DNA of 64,000 nt from JALYNX01 sp963746905 (GCA_963746905.1 CAVVCY010000001.1:310001-374000), one strand, 5' to 3'; positions 52,067 through 61,122 are shown, counted from the first letter of the stretch. Made by a program: numbers and translations. The notes: generated by a model from the letters alone, not told the origin.

Positions 52067-52351
52067 TCAGGGGCGGTAGAGCGAGTCGCAGAGGTCGGCC
52101 AGATCCGTGTCTAGCTGGGTCAGGCCGCCCTCAGAGTGAGTCGACAGTCGCAGCGTCACCTTGTTCCAGCGAATATCGATGTCCGGGTGATGGTTGGCTT
52201 TCTCGGCGAGCACGGCAACTTCGGCGACAAACCCGATCGACTCCACGAAATCGGGGAATTCATAGGCGCGGGATATCAAGTACCCGGACCGGTCCCACTC
52301 CGGATGATTATCGAGAAACTCTGTGATCTCGGCCTCATTGAGCAGTGCCAT
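52067..52351 (-). CDS. Pterin-4a-carbinolamine dehydratase
   Basis: 94 residues with the family signature NHHPDIDIRWNKVTLRLSTH and GGLT, recycling oxidised pterin cofactors. ATG 52351 begins MALLNEAEITEFLD, the usual length of about 95-100 residues. The frame extends upstream antisense to recO but that part is not family-like. No aromatic amino acid hydroxylase is adjacent. Confidence 0.93.
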   Translation of the reverse strand: MALLNEAEITEFLDNHPEWDRSGYLISRAYEFPDFVESIGFVAEVAVLAEKANHHPDIDIRWNKVTLRLSTHSEGGLTQLDTDLADLCDSLYRP

Positions 52352-52408
52352 GGGAGCCGAGGGTAAACCCCCAAGCAGTTCTCCGTCGTCCCTACCCTGA
52401 ACCCACTC

Positions 52409-53125
52409 ATGGGGATCAGACACGATCAGGGCATCGTTCTCCGCTCCTACCCCTTCGGCGATGCCGATCGCGTGGTAGTTCTCCTCAGCCCCAACAACGG
52501 CAAGATCCGAACCGTGGCCAAGGGGATCCGAAAGACGAAGAGCCGATTTGGTGGCCGGCTCGAGCCCTTCACCCACGTCGACCTGGTGCTGTACGAGGGG
52601 CGCAACCTCGACACCATCACCCAGGTAGCTGTTCTCGAGCCTTTTCCCCGGCTCCGCAACGATCTCGACTCGGTGATCGCTGCCGGCACCATGGTCGAGG
52701 CTGCCGATGCCGTTGCCCAGGAGGACGAGTCGTCGATGCGCCTGTTCCTCCTCCTCCATCGGGGGTTGCGCGCCCTCGAATCAGGGCGCAACGGCCCGGA
52801 CCTGATCACCAGTTTCTTGTTGAAATTGGCCGATGTGGTCGGGGTGGCACCGTCGCTTCTGGTCTGTGCCTCCTGCGGCCGGGTGGACGATCTGCACCGC
52901 TTTTCATTCGGAGGCGGTGGCGTGATCTGCGATCGATGTGGCGTCGAGGGGTCGGTTCGACTTCGCGACGGCATCACTGGCTATCTCGCTGCCCTCGCGG
53001 AGGCCGAGTTCAGTGGGCTCCCTGAGACGGACGCCGGTCTCTCCGGTGAGGCGATGGGTATCACCCGCCGATTCGTCGAGTACCACCTCGATCGCAAGCT
53101 GTCCTCTCTGGCGGTGCTGGATTGA
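52409..53125 (+). CDS. recO: RecO recombination mediator
   Basis: 238 residues. N-terminal OB fold (DQGIVLRSYPFGDADRVVVLLSPNNGKIRTVAKGIR, split by no gaps), helical middle, and zinc-type cysteines CASCG and CDRCG. Loads RecA with RecF/RecR. ATG 52409. Followed by uppS with a 4-nt overlap. Confidence 0.94.
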   Translation: MGIRHDQGIVLRSYPFGDADRVVVLLSPNNGKIRTVAKGIRKTKSRFGGRLEPFTHVDLVLYEGRNLDTITQVAVLEPFPRLRNDLDSVIAAGTMVEAADAVAQEDESSMRLFLLLHRGLRALESGRNGPDLITSFLLKLADVVGVAPSLLVCASCGRVDDLHRFSFGGGGVICDRCGVEGSVRLRDGITGYLAALAEAEFSGLPETDAGLSGEAMGITRRFVEYHLDRKLSSLAVLD

Positions 53126-53877
53126 GTTTGGATCTCTCCAAAGTCGATCCCGACCGAATCCCGAGGCACGTCGGGCTGATCCTCGACGGCAACGGGCGCT
53201 GGGCCAACGCGAGAGGCCTGCCCCGCACCGCCGGCCACCTTGCGGGTGAAGCGGCCCTCTTCGACACGGTTGAGGGGGCTCTCGAGATCGGGATCGAGTG
53301 GGTCACGGCCTACACCTTCTCCACAGAGAACTGGTCGCGCTCCGATGAGGAGGTGGAGTTCCTGATGTGGTTCAACGAGGACCTCCTACTCCGACGGCGC
53401 GACGAGCTCGACGCACAAGGGGTCCGGATGCGGTTTGCCGGGGACATGGACGATCCGAGGATTCCCGACCGCAACCGCAAGCACATGGCCGACGCCGCCG
53501 AGAAGACCGCGGGCAACACCAAGCTCCATTTGGTTTTTGCGTTCAACTACGGGAGCAGGCGGGAGATCGTGGACGCCACCCGCGCGCTGGCGGCGCGGGT
53601 GGCGGCCGGTGAGCTGTCGATCGACGACATCGACGAGCAGGCGATTGAGTCGTGTCTCTACATCCCGGAGATGCCGGCTGCGGATCTGATCATCCGCTCT
53701 TCGGGCGAACATCGCCTCTCCAACTTCCTGCTCTGGCAGGCCGCCTACGCAGAGTTCTACTTCCCGGGCATCCTCTGGCCGGACTTCGACCGCAACGCAC
53801 TCGTTGACGCCGTTGTCGACTATCAGGCCCGGGATCGGCGCTTCGGCGCAGCCGATGACACGCCCCAGGTTGACTAA
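53122..53877 (+). CDS. uppS: Isoprenyl (undecaprenyl) diphosphate synthase
   Basis: 251-residue cis-prenyltransferase making the lipid carrier for wall synthesis. Catalytic Asp in GLILDGNGRWA, TFSTENWSR, FNYGSRREI, and IIRSSGEHRLSNFLLWQ with AEFYFPGILWPDF. TTG 53122 overlaps the recO stop (TTGA). Chain length (decaprenyl or undecaprenyl) cannot be told. Confidence 0.95.
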   Translation: MSLDLSKVDPDRIPRHVGLILDGNGRWANARGLPRTAGHLAGEAALFDTVEGALEIGIEWVTAYTFSTENWSRSDEEVEFLMWFNEDLLLRRRDELDAQGVRMRFAGDMDDPRIPDRNRKHMADAAEKTAGNTKLHLVFAFNYGSRREIVDATRALAARVAAGELSIDDIDEQAIESCLYIPEMPAADLIIRSSGEHRLSNFLLWQAAYAEFYFPGILWPDFDRNALVDAVVDYQARDRRFGAADDTPQVD

Positions 53878-53911
53878 GCATCTGGACCAGGCCACCGTTC
53901 CCCGCTCAATC

Positions 53912-55219
53912 ATGACCGAAGTCACCCTCGACACCATCTCCGCCCTCGCCAAGAAGCGGGGTTTCGTGTTCCAGGCCTCCGAGATCTACGGAGGGCTGCG
54001 CTCCTCCTATGACTACGGGCCGCTCGGCGTCGAGCTGCTGCGCAACGTCAAGGAGGCATGGTGGCGGGCGATGGTCCAGGAGCGCTCGGACATTGTTGGC
54101 CTCGACTCGGCAATCCTCCAGGCCCGCCAGGTGTGGCAGGCGTCCGGCCACGAGGAGGTGTTCACCGATCCTCTGGTCGAGTGCCGGAACTGCAACTCTC
54201 GGCATCGTCTCGACAAGCTCGAGGATCCGAACACCTGCCCGACCTGCGGTCAGAGCGGGACCTTCACCGATCCCCGCAACTTCAACCTGATGTTCCGCAC
54301 TCACATGGGCCCAGTGGACTCCGAGGAGAACCTGGTTTATCTCCGGCCCGAGACCGCGCAGGGGATCTTCATCAACTTCGAGAACGTTCGACGCACTCTG
54401 CGGCTCAAGCTCCCTTTCGGGATCGCACAGTTAGGCAAGTCATTCCGGAACGAGATCACGCCCGGTCAGTTCGTTTTCAGAACCCGCGAGTTCGAGCAGA
54501 TGGAGATGGAGTACTTCTGCCGTCCCGCGGAGAGCGCCGAGTGGTTCCAGTACTGGCAGGACCACCGGATGAGTTGGTACCTCGACTTGGGGATGACCGA
54601 GGAGCGGCTCCGGATCCGGCCCCATGATGCCGACGAGCTGAGTCACTACTCATCGGGAACCGTCGATGTCGAGTACCTGTTTCCCTGGGGGTGGGACGAG
54701 TTGGAGGGGATCGCCAATCGCACCGATTTCGATCTCAGACAGCATGCCGAAGCGTCGGGCGAGGACCTGACCTACTTCGACCAGGACACCAACGAGCGGT
54801 TCTTTCCCCATGTCATCGAACCTGCGGCCGGCGCAACCCGAACCACCTTTGCCTTCCTCATCGATGCCTACACCGAGGAGAAGGTGAACGACGAGACGAG
54901 GGTGGTCCTCAGACTCGACCCGCGGCTCGCCCCCTACAAGGTGGCGGTCCTACCCCTCTCCAAAAAGCCCGAACTGGTCGAACCGGCGGAGCGTATTGCC
55001 ACCGAATTGCGACGACGATGGATGACCGAGGTTGACACCACGCAGTCGATCGGGCGCCGCTACCGCCGCCAGGACGAGATCGGGACGCCGTATGCGGTCA
55101 CGGTGGACTTCGAGACCTTGGACGATCAGGCGGTGACGGTGCGCGACCGGGACACGATGGGCCAGGACCGAATCCCGATCGAAGGTTTGGTCGACTATCT
55201 GGCGGGAAAGCTCTCCTGA
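53912..55219 (+). CDS. glyS: Glycyl-tRNA synthetase (alpha2, eukaryote-like)
   Basis: 435 residues, class II. Motif region GFVFQASEIYGGLRSSYDYGP, zinc cysteines CRNC and CPTCG, motif 2 FRNEITPGQFVFRTREFEQME, motif 3 region and the C-terminal anticodon domain (VAVLPLSKKPELVEPA, TPYAVTVDFETL). ATG 53912 (MTEVTLDTISALAKK) is the family-type start; the frame upstream overlaps uppS. Sometimes named glyQS. Confidence 0.96.
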   Translation: MTEVTLDTISALAKKRGFVFQASEIYGGLRSSYDYGPLGVELLRNVKEAWWRAMVQERSDIVGLDSAILQARQVWQASGHEEVFTDPLVECRNCNSRHRLDKLEDPNTCPTCGQSGTFTDPRNFNLMFRTHMGPVDSEENLVYLRPETAQGIFINFENVRRTLRLKLPFGIAQLGKSFRNEITPGQFVFRTREFEQMEMEYFCRPAESAEWFQYWQDHRMSWYLDLGMTEERLRIRPHDADELSHYSSGTVDVEYLFPWGWDELEGIANRTDFDLRQHAEASGEDLTYFDQDTNERFFPHVIEPAAGATRTTFAFLIDAYTEEKVNDETRVVLRLDPRLAPYKVAVLPLSKKPELVEPAERIATELRRRWMTEVDTTQSIGRRYRRQDEIGTPYAVTVDFETLDDQAVTVRDRDTMGQDRIPIEGLVDYLAGKLS

Positions 55220-55266
55220 GCTTTACCGGGGCTTGATCCCGGCCCTCCACACTTCACTCAGGTGGC

Positions 55267-56025
55267 ATGACGATGAAACGCATCCTTGGTTGGGCTCTTG
55301 CAGCGATCCTGGTTCTCGGGGTCGGTTTCGTGGGCTGGCTCTACTTCGCCGGCGGCTCAGGCGAGCCGTCGACGGAGCTGACGACGCCGCCGATCGCAGA
55401 GGCATCGACCACAACTGCATCGGGATCGACCGATCCCACCGCCGACCCGGTCACCACCGTCACGTCGACCGTCGCCTCGACCGGCCAGGCCTTCGTGATC
55501 GACCCCGCTCTGTCGGTCGCCAGCTTCGAGATCGATGAGGTTCTCCGTGGATCGCCCAAGCACGTCGTCGGAACCACGTCGGAGTTGGCCGGTCAGATCT
55601 CGGTCGACCCTGCCGACCTCACTTCCGCCGAGTTCTCCCAGATCTTGATCAACGCCCGCACCTTCGAGACCGACTCGGGAAACCGGGATCGCGCCATCCG
55701 GGGCCCGGTGATCCTGAACTCGGCCAGTGACGAGTTCGAGTTCATCAGCTTCGACGTGACGTCGGTGGACGGCCTCAGTGGGGCGGCTGTGGTGGGGGAG
55801 CCCATCGACTTCACGGTGACCGGCGATCTCAAGATCAAGGACACGACACAGTCGGTGACCTTCGACGTTTCGGCGACCTTTGTTGACGAAAACACGATCG
55901 AGGGAAGCGCACAGACAACGGTGCTCCGCGACGACTTCGGGCTGGGCATACCCCAGGCTCCCGGCGTGGCCGACGTATCCCAGGAGGTCTTGATTCGCCT
56001 CGATTTTGTGGCCACCTCAGTCTGA
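55267..56025 (+). CDS. Membrane-anchored YceI-like protein
   Basis: 252 residues: N-terminal helix (RILGWALAAILVLGVGFVGWL), Thr/Ser/Pro-rich linker (about 38-72), then a lipocalin-like YceI domain (FVIDPALSVASFEIDEVL, FSQILINARTFETDSGNRD, ITGDLKIKDTTQSVTFDVSA in altered form). YceI proteins bind isoprenoids. ATG 55267, or ATG 55273. Sits alone between glyS and dnaG. Confidence 0.88.
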   Translation: MTMKRILGWALAAILVLGVGFVGWLYFAGGSGEPSTELTTPPIAEASTTTASGSTDPTADPVTTVTSTVASTGQAFVIDPALSVASFEIDEVLRGSPKHVVGTTSELAGQISVDPADLTSAEFSQILINARTFETDSGNRDRAIRGPVILNSASDEFEFISFDVTSVDGLSGAAVVGEPIDFTVTGDLKIKDTTQSVTFDVSATFVDENTIEGSAQTTVLRDDFGLGIPQAPGVADVSQEVLIRLDFVATSV

Positions 56026-56058
56026 AGACCAACAGGGCGTCCTTATGATCGGTGGGCC

Positions 56059-57798
56059 ATGGCAGATCGCTCCGATATCGACCGGGTCCGAGAGGCCACT
56101 GATCTCGTCGATCTGATATCCGAGGTCACAACCGTCAAGCGTTCCGGCCGCTCTTTCATGGCGGTTTGCCCGTTCCATGAGGAGAAGACGCCGTCGATGT
56201 CGGTCGATCGAGCCCGCGGCCTCTATCACTGCTTCGGATGCGGCAAAGGGGGCGACGTCTTCACTTTCGTTTCCGAGACCCAGGGCGTGGAGTTCGGGGA
56301 CGCCCTTGAGTTGTTGGCCCGCAAGGCCGGGATCACTCTCACCCAGGATCCGGCTGAGGCCCGCAACCGGGGGAGGAGAGGGGCGGCCATTGAGGCCATC
56401 CGAAGGGCGATCGAGGTCTACAACCAGCGGCTACGAACTGCGGCCGACGCCGGCCCGGCGCGGTCTTATCTTCGTGGCCGAGGCTACGACGGCGACCTCA
56501 TCGACGAGTGGAGGATGGGTTTCGCCGGGGTCGACTGGGACACTCTGACCAAGGAGTTGAAGGCGGGCGGCGTCGAAGATCAGGTCTTGATCGATGCCGG
56601 TCTCGCCCGACGCGGCCGAAACGGGGTATTCGACGTCTTTCGGGGTCGTCTGATGTTTCCGATCTATGACCTTCGTGGCGACCCGGTTGGATTTGGGGGC
56701 CGCAAGCTGGAGGGGATCGACCGCAAGGTGACCAACAACCCCGACGCCAAATACGTGAATTCGGCCGACTCCCTCCTCTATCACAAGGGATCGCTCCTGT
56801 TTGGGCTGGATCGTGCCCGCAAGAACATGTCCGAAGACTCGCCTGCAGTGATCGTCGAGGGCTACACCGATGTCATCGCCATGCACCAGGCGGGGATCAC
56901 CACCGCTATTGCCACATGTGGCACGGCCCTTGGCGATGGCCACTTCGACCTGCTGCGACGGTTTTCAGAGAGGGTGGTGCTCGCATTTGACGCCGACGAG
57001 GCCGGGTCGAGGGCCGCACTGCGTGGTGACCAATTGGAAACACCATTCCGGCTTGACCTCGATCTCCGGGTGGCGGTGATGCCCGACGGGCTCGACCCGG
57101 CCGATCTCGTCCAGGAGGGGCGTGGCGAGGAGCTGGTGTCGGCGGTGAAGTCGGCCCGACCTCTCCTCGAGCACCGGATCGACCACGAAGTAGCCAAGTA
57201 CGACCTGGCCGGCCCCGAAGGTCGGGCACGGGCGTTGCACAGTGCAGCCGCCGAGCTCCGCAAAGTGAACGATGTGATCGCACGTCGGGAGTACATGCGC
57301 TACGTGGCGCGACGAGTAGGGGTGGATCTGGCCGACGTCGAGGCCGCTGTCGGTGGTGGTCGAACCACGGGGTCGAAAGGTGGTCCGGCGACAGACAAAC
57401 CCTTCGACCGCATCGATGTGGAACTGCTCCGACTGGTTCTCGCCAACAATGGCGGGCTCTCGGACCTGACCGAAGCCGACTTTGCGGACGAGCGCCTGGG
57501 CGAGGCCTTTGCCGCTCTCGAATCCCGGATCTCCACCACGCCAGAGGGCACCCCGCTCGACATCTCCAGCGTCGAGCCCTTGTTGCAGGGAATGCTTCTC
57601 TCCCTGGCCCTAGATGATCGGCCACTGGCATCAGTCGGGGAGATGAACGGCCGACTCAAGGAGCGCCGTCTCGACGCCGAGATGGCCGGCCTCCAGGCCG
57701 AGATGGACCTGCTTACCCCGGGCAGTGAGCCGCACTCGGCGGCCCTGCAGCGGATGATGACCTTGCAGCGTGAGAAGCGTTCGACACCCGAGGATTGA
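56059..57798 (+). CDS. dnaG: DNA primase
   Basis: 579 residues. N-terminal zinc ribbon CPFHEEKTPSMSV with HCFGCGKGGD, RNA polymerase core, TOPRIM domain (VIVEGYTDVIAMHQAG, VVLAFDADEAGSRAA) and C-terminal helicase-interacting region. ATG 56059. Followed by rpoD, the classic macromolecular-synthesis pair, but with an 88-nt gap containing an rpoD promoter candidate. Confidence 0.96.
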   Translation: MADRSDIDRVREATDLVDLISEVTTVKRSGRSFMAVCPFHEEKTPSMSVDRARGLYHCFGCGKGGDVFTFVSETQGVEFGDALELLARKAGITLTQDPAEARNRGRRGAAIEAIRRAIEVYNQRLRTAADAGPARSYLRGRGYDGDLIDEWRMGFAGVDWDTLTKELKAGGVEDQVLIDAGLARRGRNGVFDVFRGRLMFPIYDLRGDPVGFGGRKLEGIDRKVTNNPDAKYVNSADSLLYHKGSLLFGLDRARKNMSEDSPAVIVEGYTDVIAMHQAGITTAIATCGTALGDGHFDLLRRFSERVVLAFDADEAGSRAALRGDQLETPFRLDLDLRVAVMPDGLDPADLVQEGRGEELVSAVKSARPLLEHRIDHEVAKYDLAGPEGRARALHSAAAELRKVNDVIARREYMRYVARRVGVDLADVEAAVGGGRTTGSKGGPATDKPFDRIDVELLRLVLANNGGLSDLTEADFADERLGEAFAALESRISTTPEGTPLDISSVEPLLQGMLLSLALDDRPLASVGEMNGRLKERRLDAEMAGLQAEMDLLTPGSEPHSAALQRMMTLQREKRSTPED

Positions 57799-57824
57799 TC
57801 CGACGCGGTGTCAGGACAATCCGG

Positions 57825-57853
57825 TTAACGGACCCCCTGGAACCAGGTAGGTT
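57825..57853 (+). promoter_or_regulatory. Candidate rpoD promoter with palindrome in spacer
   Basis: TTAACG (57825-57830), 17-bp spacer, TAGGTT (57848-57853). The spacer contains CCTGGAACCAGG (57836-57847), a palindrome that also offers a GGAAC ECF-type -35. Predicted start near 57860. Confidence 0.35.
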
Positions 57854-57855
57854 TA

Positions 57856-57882
57856 CCGGTGGGAGAAACAGGTCCCCACCGG
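57856..57882 (+). promoter_or_regulatory. Hairpin covering the rpoD ribosome-binding region
   Basis: CCGGTGGG (57856-57863) and CCCACCGG (57875-57882) form a perfect 8-bp stem with an 11-nt loop. The 3' arm runs into GGAG just before GTG 57887, so folding would hinder ribosome access. Confidence 0.5.
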
Positions 57883-57886
57883 AGCC

Positions 57887-59014
57887 GTGAACGAAGAGCT
57901 GAGCACAGTCGTTGGTGCCCTGGTCAAGCGGGGCAAACATCGCGGGTTCCTGACGATGGCCGAGATCCAACAAGAGTTGGAGGACGCCGAGGCGTCGGGC
58001 GAGGCTTTCGAGAAGGTCGCCGATGCCCTCCGCGCTCAGGGGATGCGCCTCACCGAGGAAGGGCCGGGGGTCACCGAGGAGTTCATCGAGGTCAGCCAGA
58101 TCTCGGTCTCGGATCCGGTACGGCTCTATCTCAATGAGATCGGCCGCTACTCGCTGCTGACGTCCCAGCAAGAAGTTGAGCTGGCGATGCAGATGGAGGC
58201 CGGGCAGCGGGCCCAGGCCCGACTCGCAGAAGAAGGTCTCAACGAAGAGGATCGCTCGTTCCTCCAGCACGAGATGGAGATGGGCGAGGCCGCCCACGAT
58301 CAGCTGGTGCAGTCCAACCTTCGCCTCGTCGTAGCCCTGGCTCGCCGTTACGTGGGCAGGGGGATGGCGCTGTTGGATCTGATCCAGGAGGGCAATGTCG
58401 GCTTGATGCGGGCCGTAGAGCGGTTTGATTACCGGCGGGGCTTCAAGTTTTCGACTTATGCGACCTGGTGGATCCGGCAGGCGATCTCGCGGGCGATCGC
58501 CGATCAGGGCCGGACCATCCGGATGCCGATCCATGTTCTCGACTCGGTCAACAAGCTGACCCGCGCCCAGCGGGAGCTGACCCAGCAAAGGGGGAGAGCC
58601 CCGTCGATCGACGAGCTCGCCTTCGAACTGGACATCGAGCCCAGCCGCGTTGCCGAGTTACAGCGGATCGCACAGGACACGGTGTCGCTGGAGACCCCGG
58701 TAGGCGAGGACGACGACGGAACCTTGGGCGACCTGGTGGAGGACCACGACTCGGACCTCCCTGCCGATGCTGCGACTTTTGCCTCTCTCCAGGATCAGCT
58801 GGCTCAGGCGTTGGAGGGCCTCAACGCCCGGGAACGAGAGGTCCTGATCATGCGCTTCGGGCTGGCGGATGGTCGGATGCGAACTCTGGAAGAGGTCGGC
58901 TCCCATTTCAAGGTGACCCGGGAGCGGATTCGGCAGCTGGAGACCAAGGCCCTCGCCAAACTCCGTCACCCCGACAAGTCGCACAAGCTGGAGGGCTTTC
59001 TCGAAGGCTCGTGA
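57887..59014 (+). CDS. rpoD: Principal sigma factor RpoD/SigA
   Basis: 375 residues. Region 1.2 (DPVRLYLNEIGRYSLLT), 2.1-2.4 (LDLIQEGNVGLMRAVERFDYRRGFKFSTYATWWIRQAI, quoted here only by landmarks RRGFKFSTYATWWI), region 3, and 4.2 helix-turn-helix (TLEEVGSHFKVTRERIRQLE). Short region 1.1. GTG 57887 begins MNEELSTVVGALVK. Downstream of dnaG, typical for the housekeeping sigma factor. Confidence 0.96.
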   Translation: MNEELSTVVGALVKRGKHRGFLTMAEIQQELEDAEASGEAFEKVADALRAQGMRLTEEGPGVTEEFIEVSQISVSDPVRLYLNEIGRYSLLTSQQEVELAMQMEAGQRAQARLAEEGLNEEDRSFLQHEMEMGEAAHDQLVQSNLRLVVALARRYVGRGMALLDLIQEGNVGLMRAVERFDYRRGFKFSTYATWWIRQAISRAIADQGRTIRMPIHVLDSVNKLTRAQRELTQQRGRAPSIDELAFELDIEPSRVAELQRIAQDTVSLETPVGEDDDGTLGDLVEDHDSDLPADAATFASLQDQLAQALEGLNAREREVLIMRFGLADGRMRTLEEVGSHFKVTRERIRQLETKALAKLRHPDKSHKLEGFLEGS

Positions 59015-59101
59015 CGAACGGGTGGCCGACTTCCATCCGATCCCGGTTTTCCTGTCCCAGTGCCCTGCCACCGTCGTGATGCACGACGAAGGGAGAGAAT
59101 C

Positions 59102-59441
59102 GTGACCACAGGTAGTGCTCGTGACGCCCTGTATGCTCGCCTACGGGATGTACTGGGTGAGAATGATGCCGCGAACCATGATGCAGTTGCTGCCGCCCAG
59201 CGACTTTGGGGAGATTGTGACCAAGGACGACCTTGGCCGGCTGATGGATCGGTTTGAGGAGCGTATGGATCGGTTTGAGGAGCGTATGGATCGGTTTGAG
59301 GAGCGTATGGACCGTTTCGACGACCGGCTTCACGATTTCCATGGCGCGCTTCGGGATCAGACCCGGAGCTTCATCGTGGCATCTACCACTTCCACGCTCA
59401 CGGTCGGGGCTTTGGCCTTTGCGGCCGCCGCCCTGGTCTGA
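59102..59441 (+). CDS. Small coiled-coil membrane protein, frameshifted
   Basis: GTG 59102 begins MTTGSARDALYARLRDVLGENDAA. The frame then fails, while TMMQLLPPSDFGEIVTKDDL, MDRFEER heptads and a C-terminal membrane helix (STLTVGALAFAAAALV) continue in the next frame to 59441. Removing one A from AACC at 59174-59175 joins both halves into about 112 residues. This layout (short N-domain, coiled coil, C-terminal helix) is common in small actinobacterial proteins of unknown function. A 21-bp unit is repeated exactly three times (59244-59306). Confidence 0.65.
59244..59306 (+). repeat. Three exact copies of a 21-bp unit
   Basis: ATGGATCGGTTTGAGGAGCG plus T at 59244, 59265 and 59286, each encoding MDRFEER, one coiled-coil heptad. 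Copy-number change would lengthen or shorten the coil by whole heptads. Confidence 0.9.
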
Positions 59442-59502
59442 ACCACCGAATCCGGGTACAGAGGTCCGCGTTGGTATCCTCCACTGCGCCAACCGGCACC
59501 CT

Positions 59503-59575
59503 TCCGCGGTAGCTCAATTGGTAGAGCAGTGGACTGTTAATCCATTGGTTGTAGGTTCGAGTCCTACCCGCGGAG
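59503..59575 (+). tRNA. tRNA-Asn (anticodon GTT)
   Basis: Acceptor TCCGCGG/CCGCGGA, D-arm GCTCAATTGGTAGAGC, anticodon loop CTGTTAA, T-arm GTAGGTTCGAGTCCTAC, discriminator G. Its 3' 48 nt (59531-59578) are duplicated at 60436-60483, and 44 nt at 62498-62541, so this gene is an integration site. Confidence 0.95.
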
Positions 59576-59852
59576 CAATTTCTGCCTGTCGCGATTGAGA
59601 AATCAGCGCGGCGAAAATGGTGAGTCCGCGTGCATGTGTAGCCATGGGCCCACGGGGTGCGAGTGACACCAAGAACCTGCCGAAACCCTTTCGTCCTCAC
59701 CCGAGAGGACCAGCAGACGGGGCATGGCCCACTCCCAACTAGAACTGCCGAGGCCCAGCCGCTCAATATGTGCCGGTCTGTGCGCCCATCTAACGTGGGT
59801 GCGACGTTCTCGTCGGATTGTGTGCTTCTTGCGGCTAGCTCAGATGCCCGGT

Positions 59853-60095
59853 CTAGCCAGACTCCTCGGCATCCGAGTCTGAGACATCTTCATCGGGTAT
59901 CCCTAGTTCCTGCATGGCTTCCTGGAGGTCAGAGTCTTCCAACTCCTCTGGAGGGATGCCCGTGTGCTCCTCGATGGCTTGGGCGTTCTTCGCTGACATC
60001 TTCTTGGTGCCGATGGCCACCATCCCGCCGACGAGCATTACACGTCTCCGGCGCTGTCGGCGACGTCGTCTTCGTCGTCCTCTGAGTCCGGGCAT
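59853..60095 (-). CDS. Small basic/acidic membrane-associated protein
   Basis: 80 residues. Arg-rich N-terminus, a short hydrophobic segment VMLVGGMVAIGTKK, and an acidic helical tail (AQAIEEHTGIPPEELED, LQEAMQELGIPDEDV) resembling SHOCT-type C-termini. ATG 60095 follows TTGAGG. It is the only plausible gene in the first tRNA-Asn element remnant; no integrase is seen. Confidence 0.55.
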   Translation of the reverse strand: MPGLRGRRRRRRRQRRRRVMLVGGMVAIGTKKMSAKNAQAIEEHTGIPPEELEDSDLQEAMQELGIPDEDVSDSDAEESG

Positions 60096-60310
60096 ACCTC
60101 AAGTCCTTTCTCATGGAGCCGTCAGCGCGATCTATGGTCGCTCTGGCAGACTCAATCGGGTGATCAATGTCGTAGCGCCCATCGTACAGAACGGAGACAG
60201 GAGCGGGTGCCCGGAGCACATGTCCCAGATTGATCAAGCTACCTCGACAGCCTTCGGAACCCGCCCATGACCGGCAATATCGCTCGGGATGGCGACCGGC
60301 CAGCACCTCG
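60096..60310. other. Gene-poor remnant in the first tRNA-Asn element
   Basis: No ORF with family-like features on either strand. Presumably leftover element DNA between the small protein gene and the conserved right end. Confidence 0.4.
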
Positions 60311-60435
60311 TGTGTAGCCATTTGTGTAGCCGTACGTACCCGGACGGGGCAGCACCAGACATCACGACCGTCCAAAGTTCGTAGACAGGACGGCACCAAA
60401 CAACACGTGCTCGGACTGGACGGACGGGGTGGGCG
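60311..60435. mobile_element. Right end of first tRNA-Asn element (arm-site-like repeats)
   Basis: Begins with two copies of TGTGTAGCC[A/G]T (60311-60321, 60323-60333) spaced 12 nt. The 125 bp up to the tRNA copy resemble 62383-62497 (shared GACGGCACCAAACA, GGACGG and GGGCGGGACT). The direct repeats look like integrase or excisionase arm sites. Confidence 0.6.
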
Positions 60436-60483
60436 GGACTGTTAATCCATTGGTTGTAGGTTCGAGTCCTACCCGCGGAGCAA
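60436..60483 (+). repeat. Partial tRNA-Asn copy (attachment site, internal)
   Basis: 48-bp exact duplicate of tRNA-Asn from the anticodon arm to 3 nt past the discriminator (59531-59578). No D-arm or 5' acceptor strand, so not a functional tRNA. Confidence 0.9.
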
Positions 60484-60639
60484 GCTGTCGCCCGTCATCG
60501 CTTCGTGTGTCAGCTCGGCGCGCGACTCGGCCCGCTACTCCGCCGCTCGCAACTCCCTGCTTAATGAGGGTCTGGGCAGGAACCTCGATTGGAAGAGCGT
60601 GTGGTGTAAACGTCTCGGTTGGTGTCTTATGAGAGTGAC

Positions 60640-61122
60640 ATGGTGAGGCCTGCTCTTTCCGAGGTGGTTGTCGGTCCGGGCTTTGTTGCGTTCGTCCGGG
60701 AGGTCGAACCCAAGCTGCGCCGAGCTCTGGTCGCCGGTTTTGGCTTGGATATTGGGCGGGAGGCGACCGCTGAGGCGCTTGCTTATGGGTGGGAGCACTG
60801 GGAGAGGGTGCGTCACTTGGAGAATCCGGCGGGCTACTTGTATCGGGTCGGTCAGAGCTGGGCTAGACGGCGACCGTTGCGTCGTGTCCTGTTTCCGGAC
60901 TTGCCTGCGAGCAACGAGCCATGGATCGAGCCTGGTTTGGGCCCGGCGTTGCGAGCCCTGAGCCCGAGGCAGCGACAGGCGGTGGTCTTGGTCCACGCGA
61001 TGGGCCTGAGCCAGGCCGAGACCGCCTCGATGCTCGGACTGAAGCCGACCTCTGTTCAGAACCACCTGCAGCGGGGCCTCTCGCGGCTTCGTATATCCCT
61101 GGGGGTTGACGATGAGACTTGA
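60640..61122 (+). CDS. ECF/SigE-like sigma-70 family factor
   Basis: 160 residues. Region 2-like N-half (FVAFVREVEPKLRRALVAGFG, ATAEALAYGWEHWERV, NPAGYLYRVGQSWARRR) and a clear region 4 (LRALSPRQRQAVVLVHAMG, SQAETASMLGLKPTSVQNHL, RGLSRLRISLG). ATG 60640 follows GAGAG. Overlaps the next gene by 11 nt, implying a sigma/anti-sigma-type pair. Lies inside the second tRNA-Asn element. Confidence 0.85.
   Translation: MVRPALSEVVVGPGFVAFVREVEPKLRRALVAGFGLDIGREATAEALAYGWEHWERVRHLENPAGYLYRVGQSWARRRPLRRVLFPDLPASNEPWIEPGLGPALRALSPRQRQAVVLVHAMGLSQAETASMLGLKPTSVQNHLQRGLSRLRISLGVDDET

Noticed and set aside
59398..59766. Minus-strand ORF containing GRTRTYNQWINS
   Set aside because: This peptide is the antisense translation of tRNA-Asn, a well-known annotation artefact.
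60436..60483. Additional tRNA-Asn genes at 60.4 and 62.5 kb
   Set aside because: Only the 3' half is present; no D-arm or 5' acceptor strand upstream.
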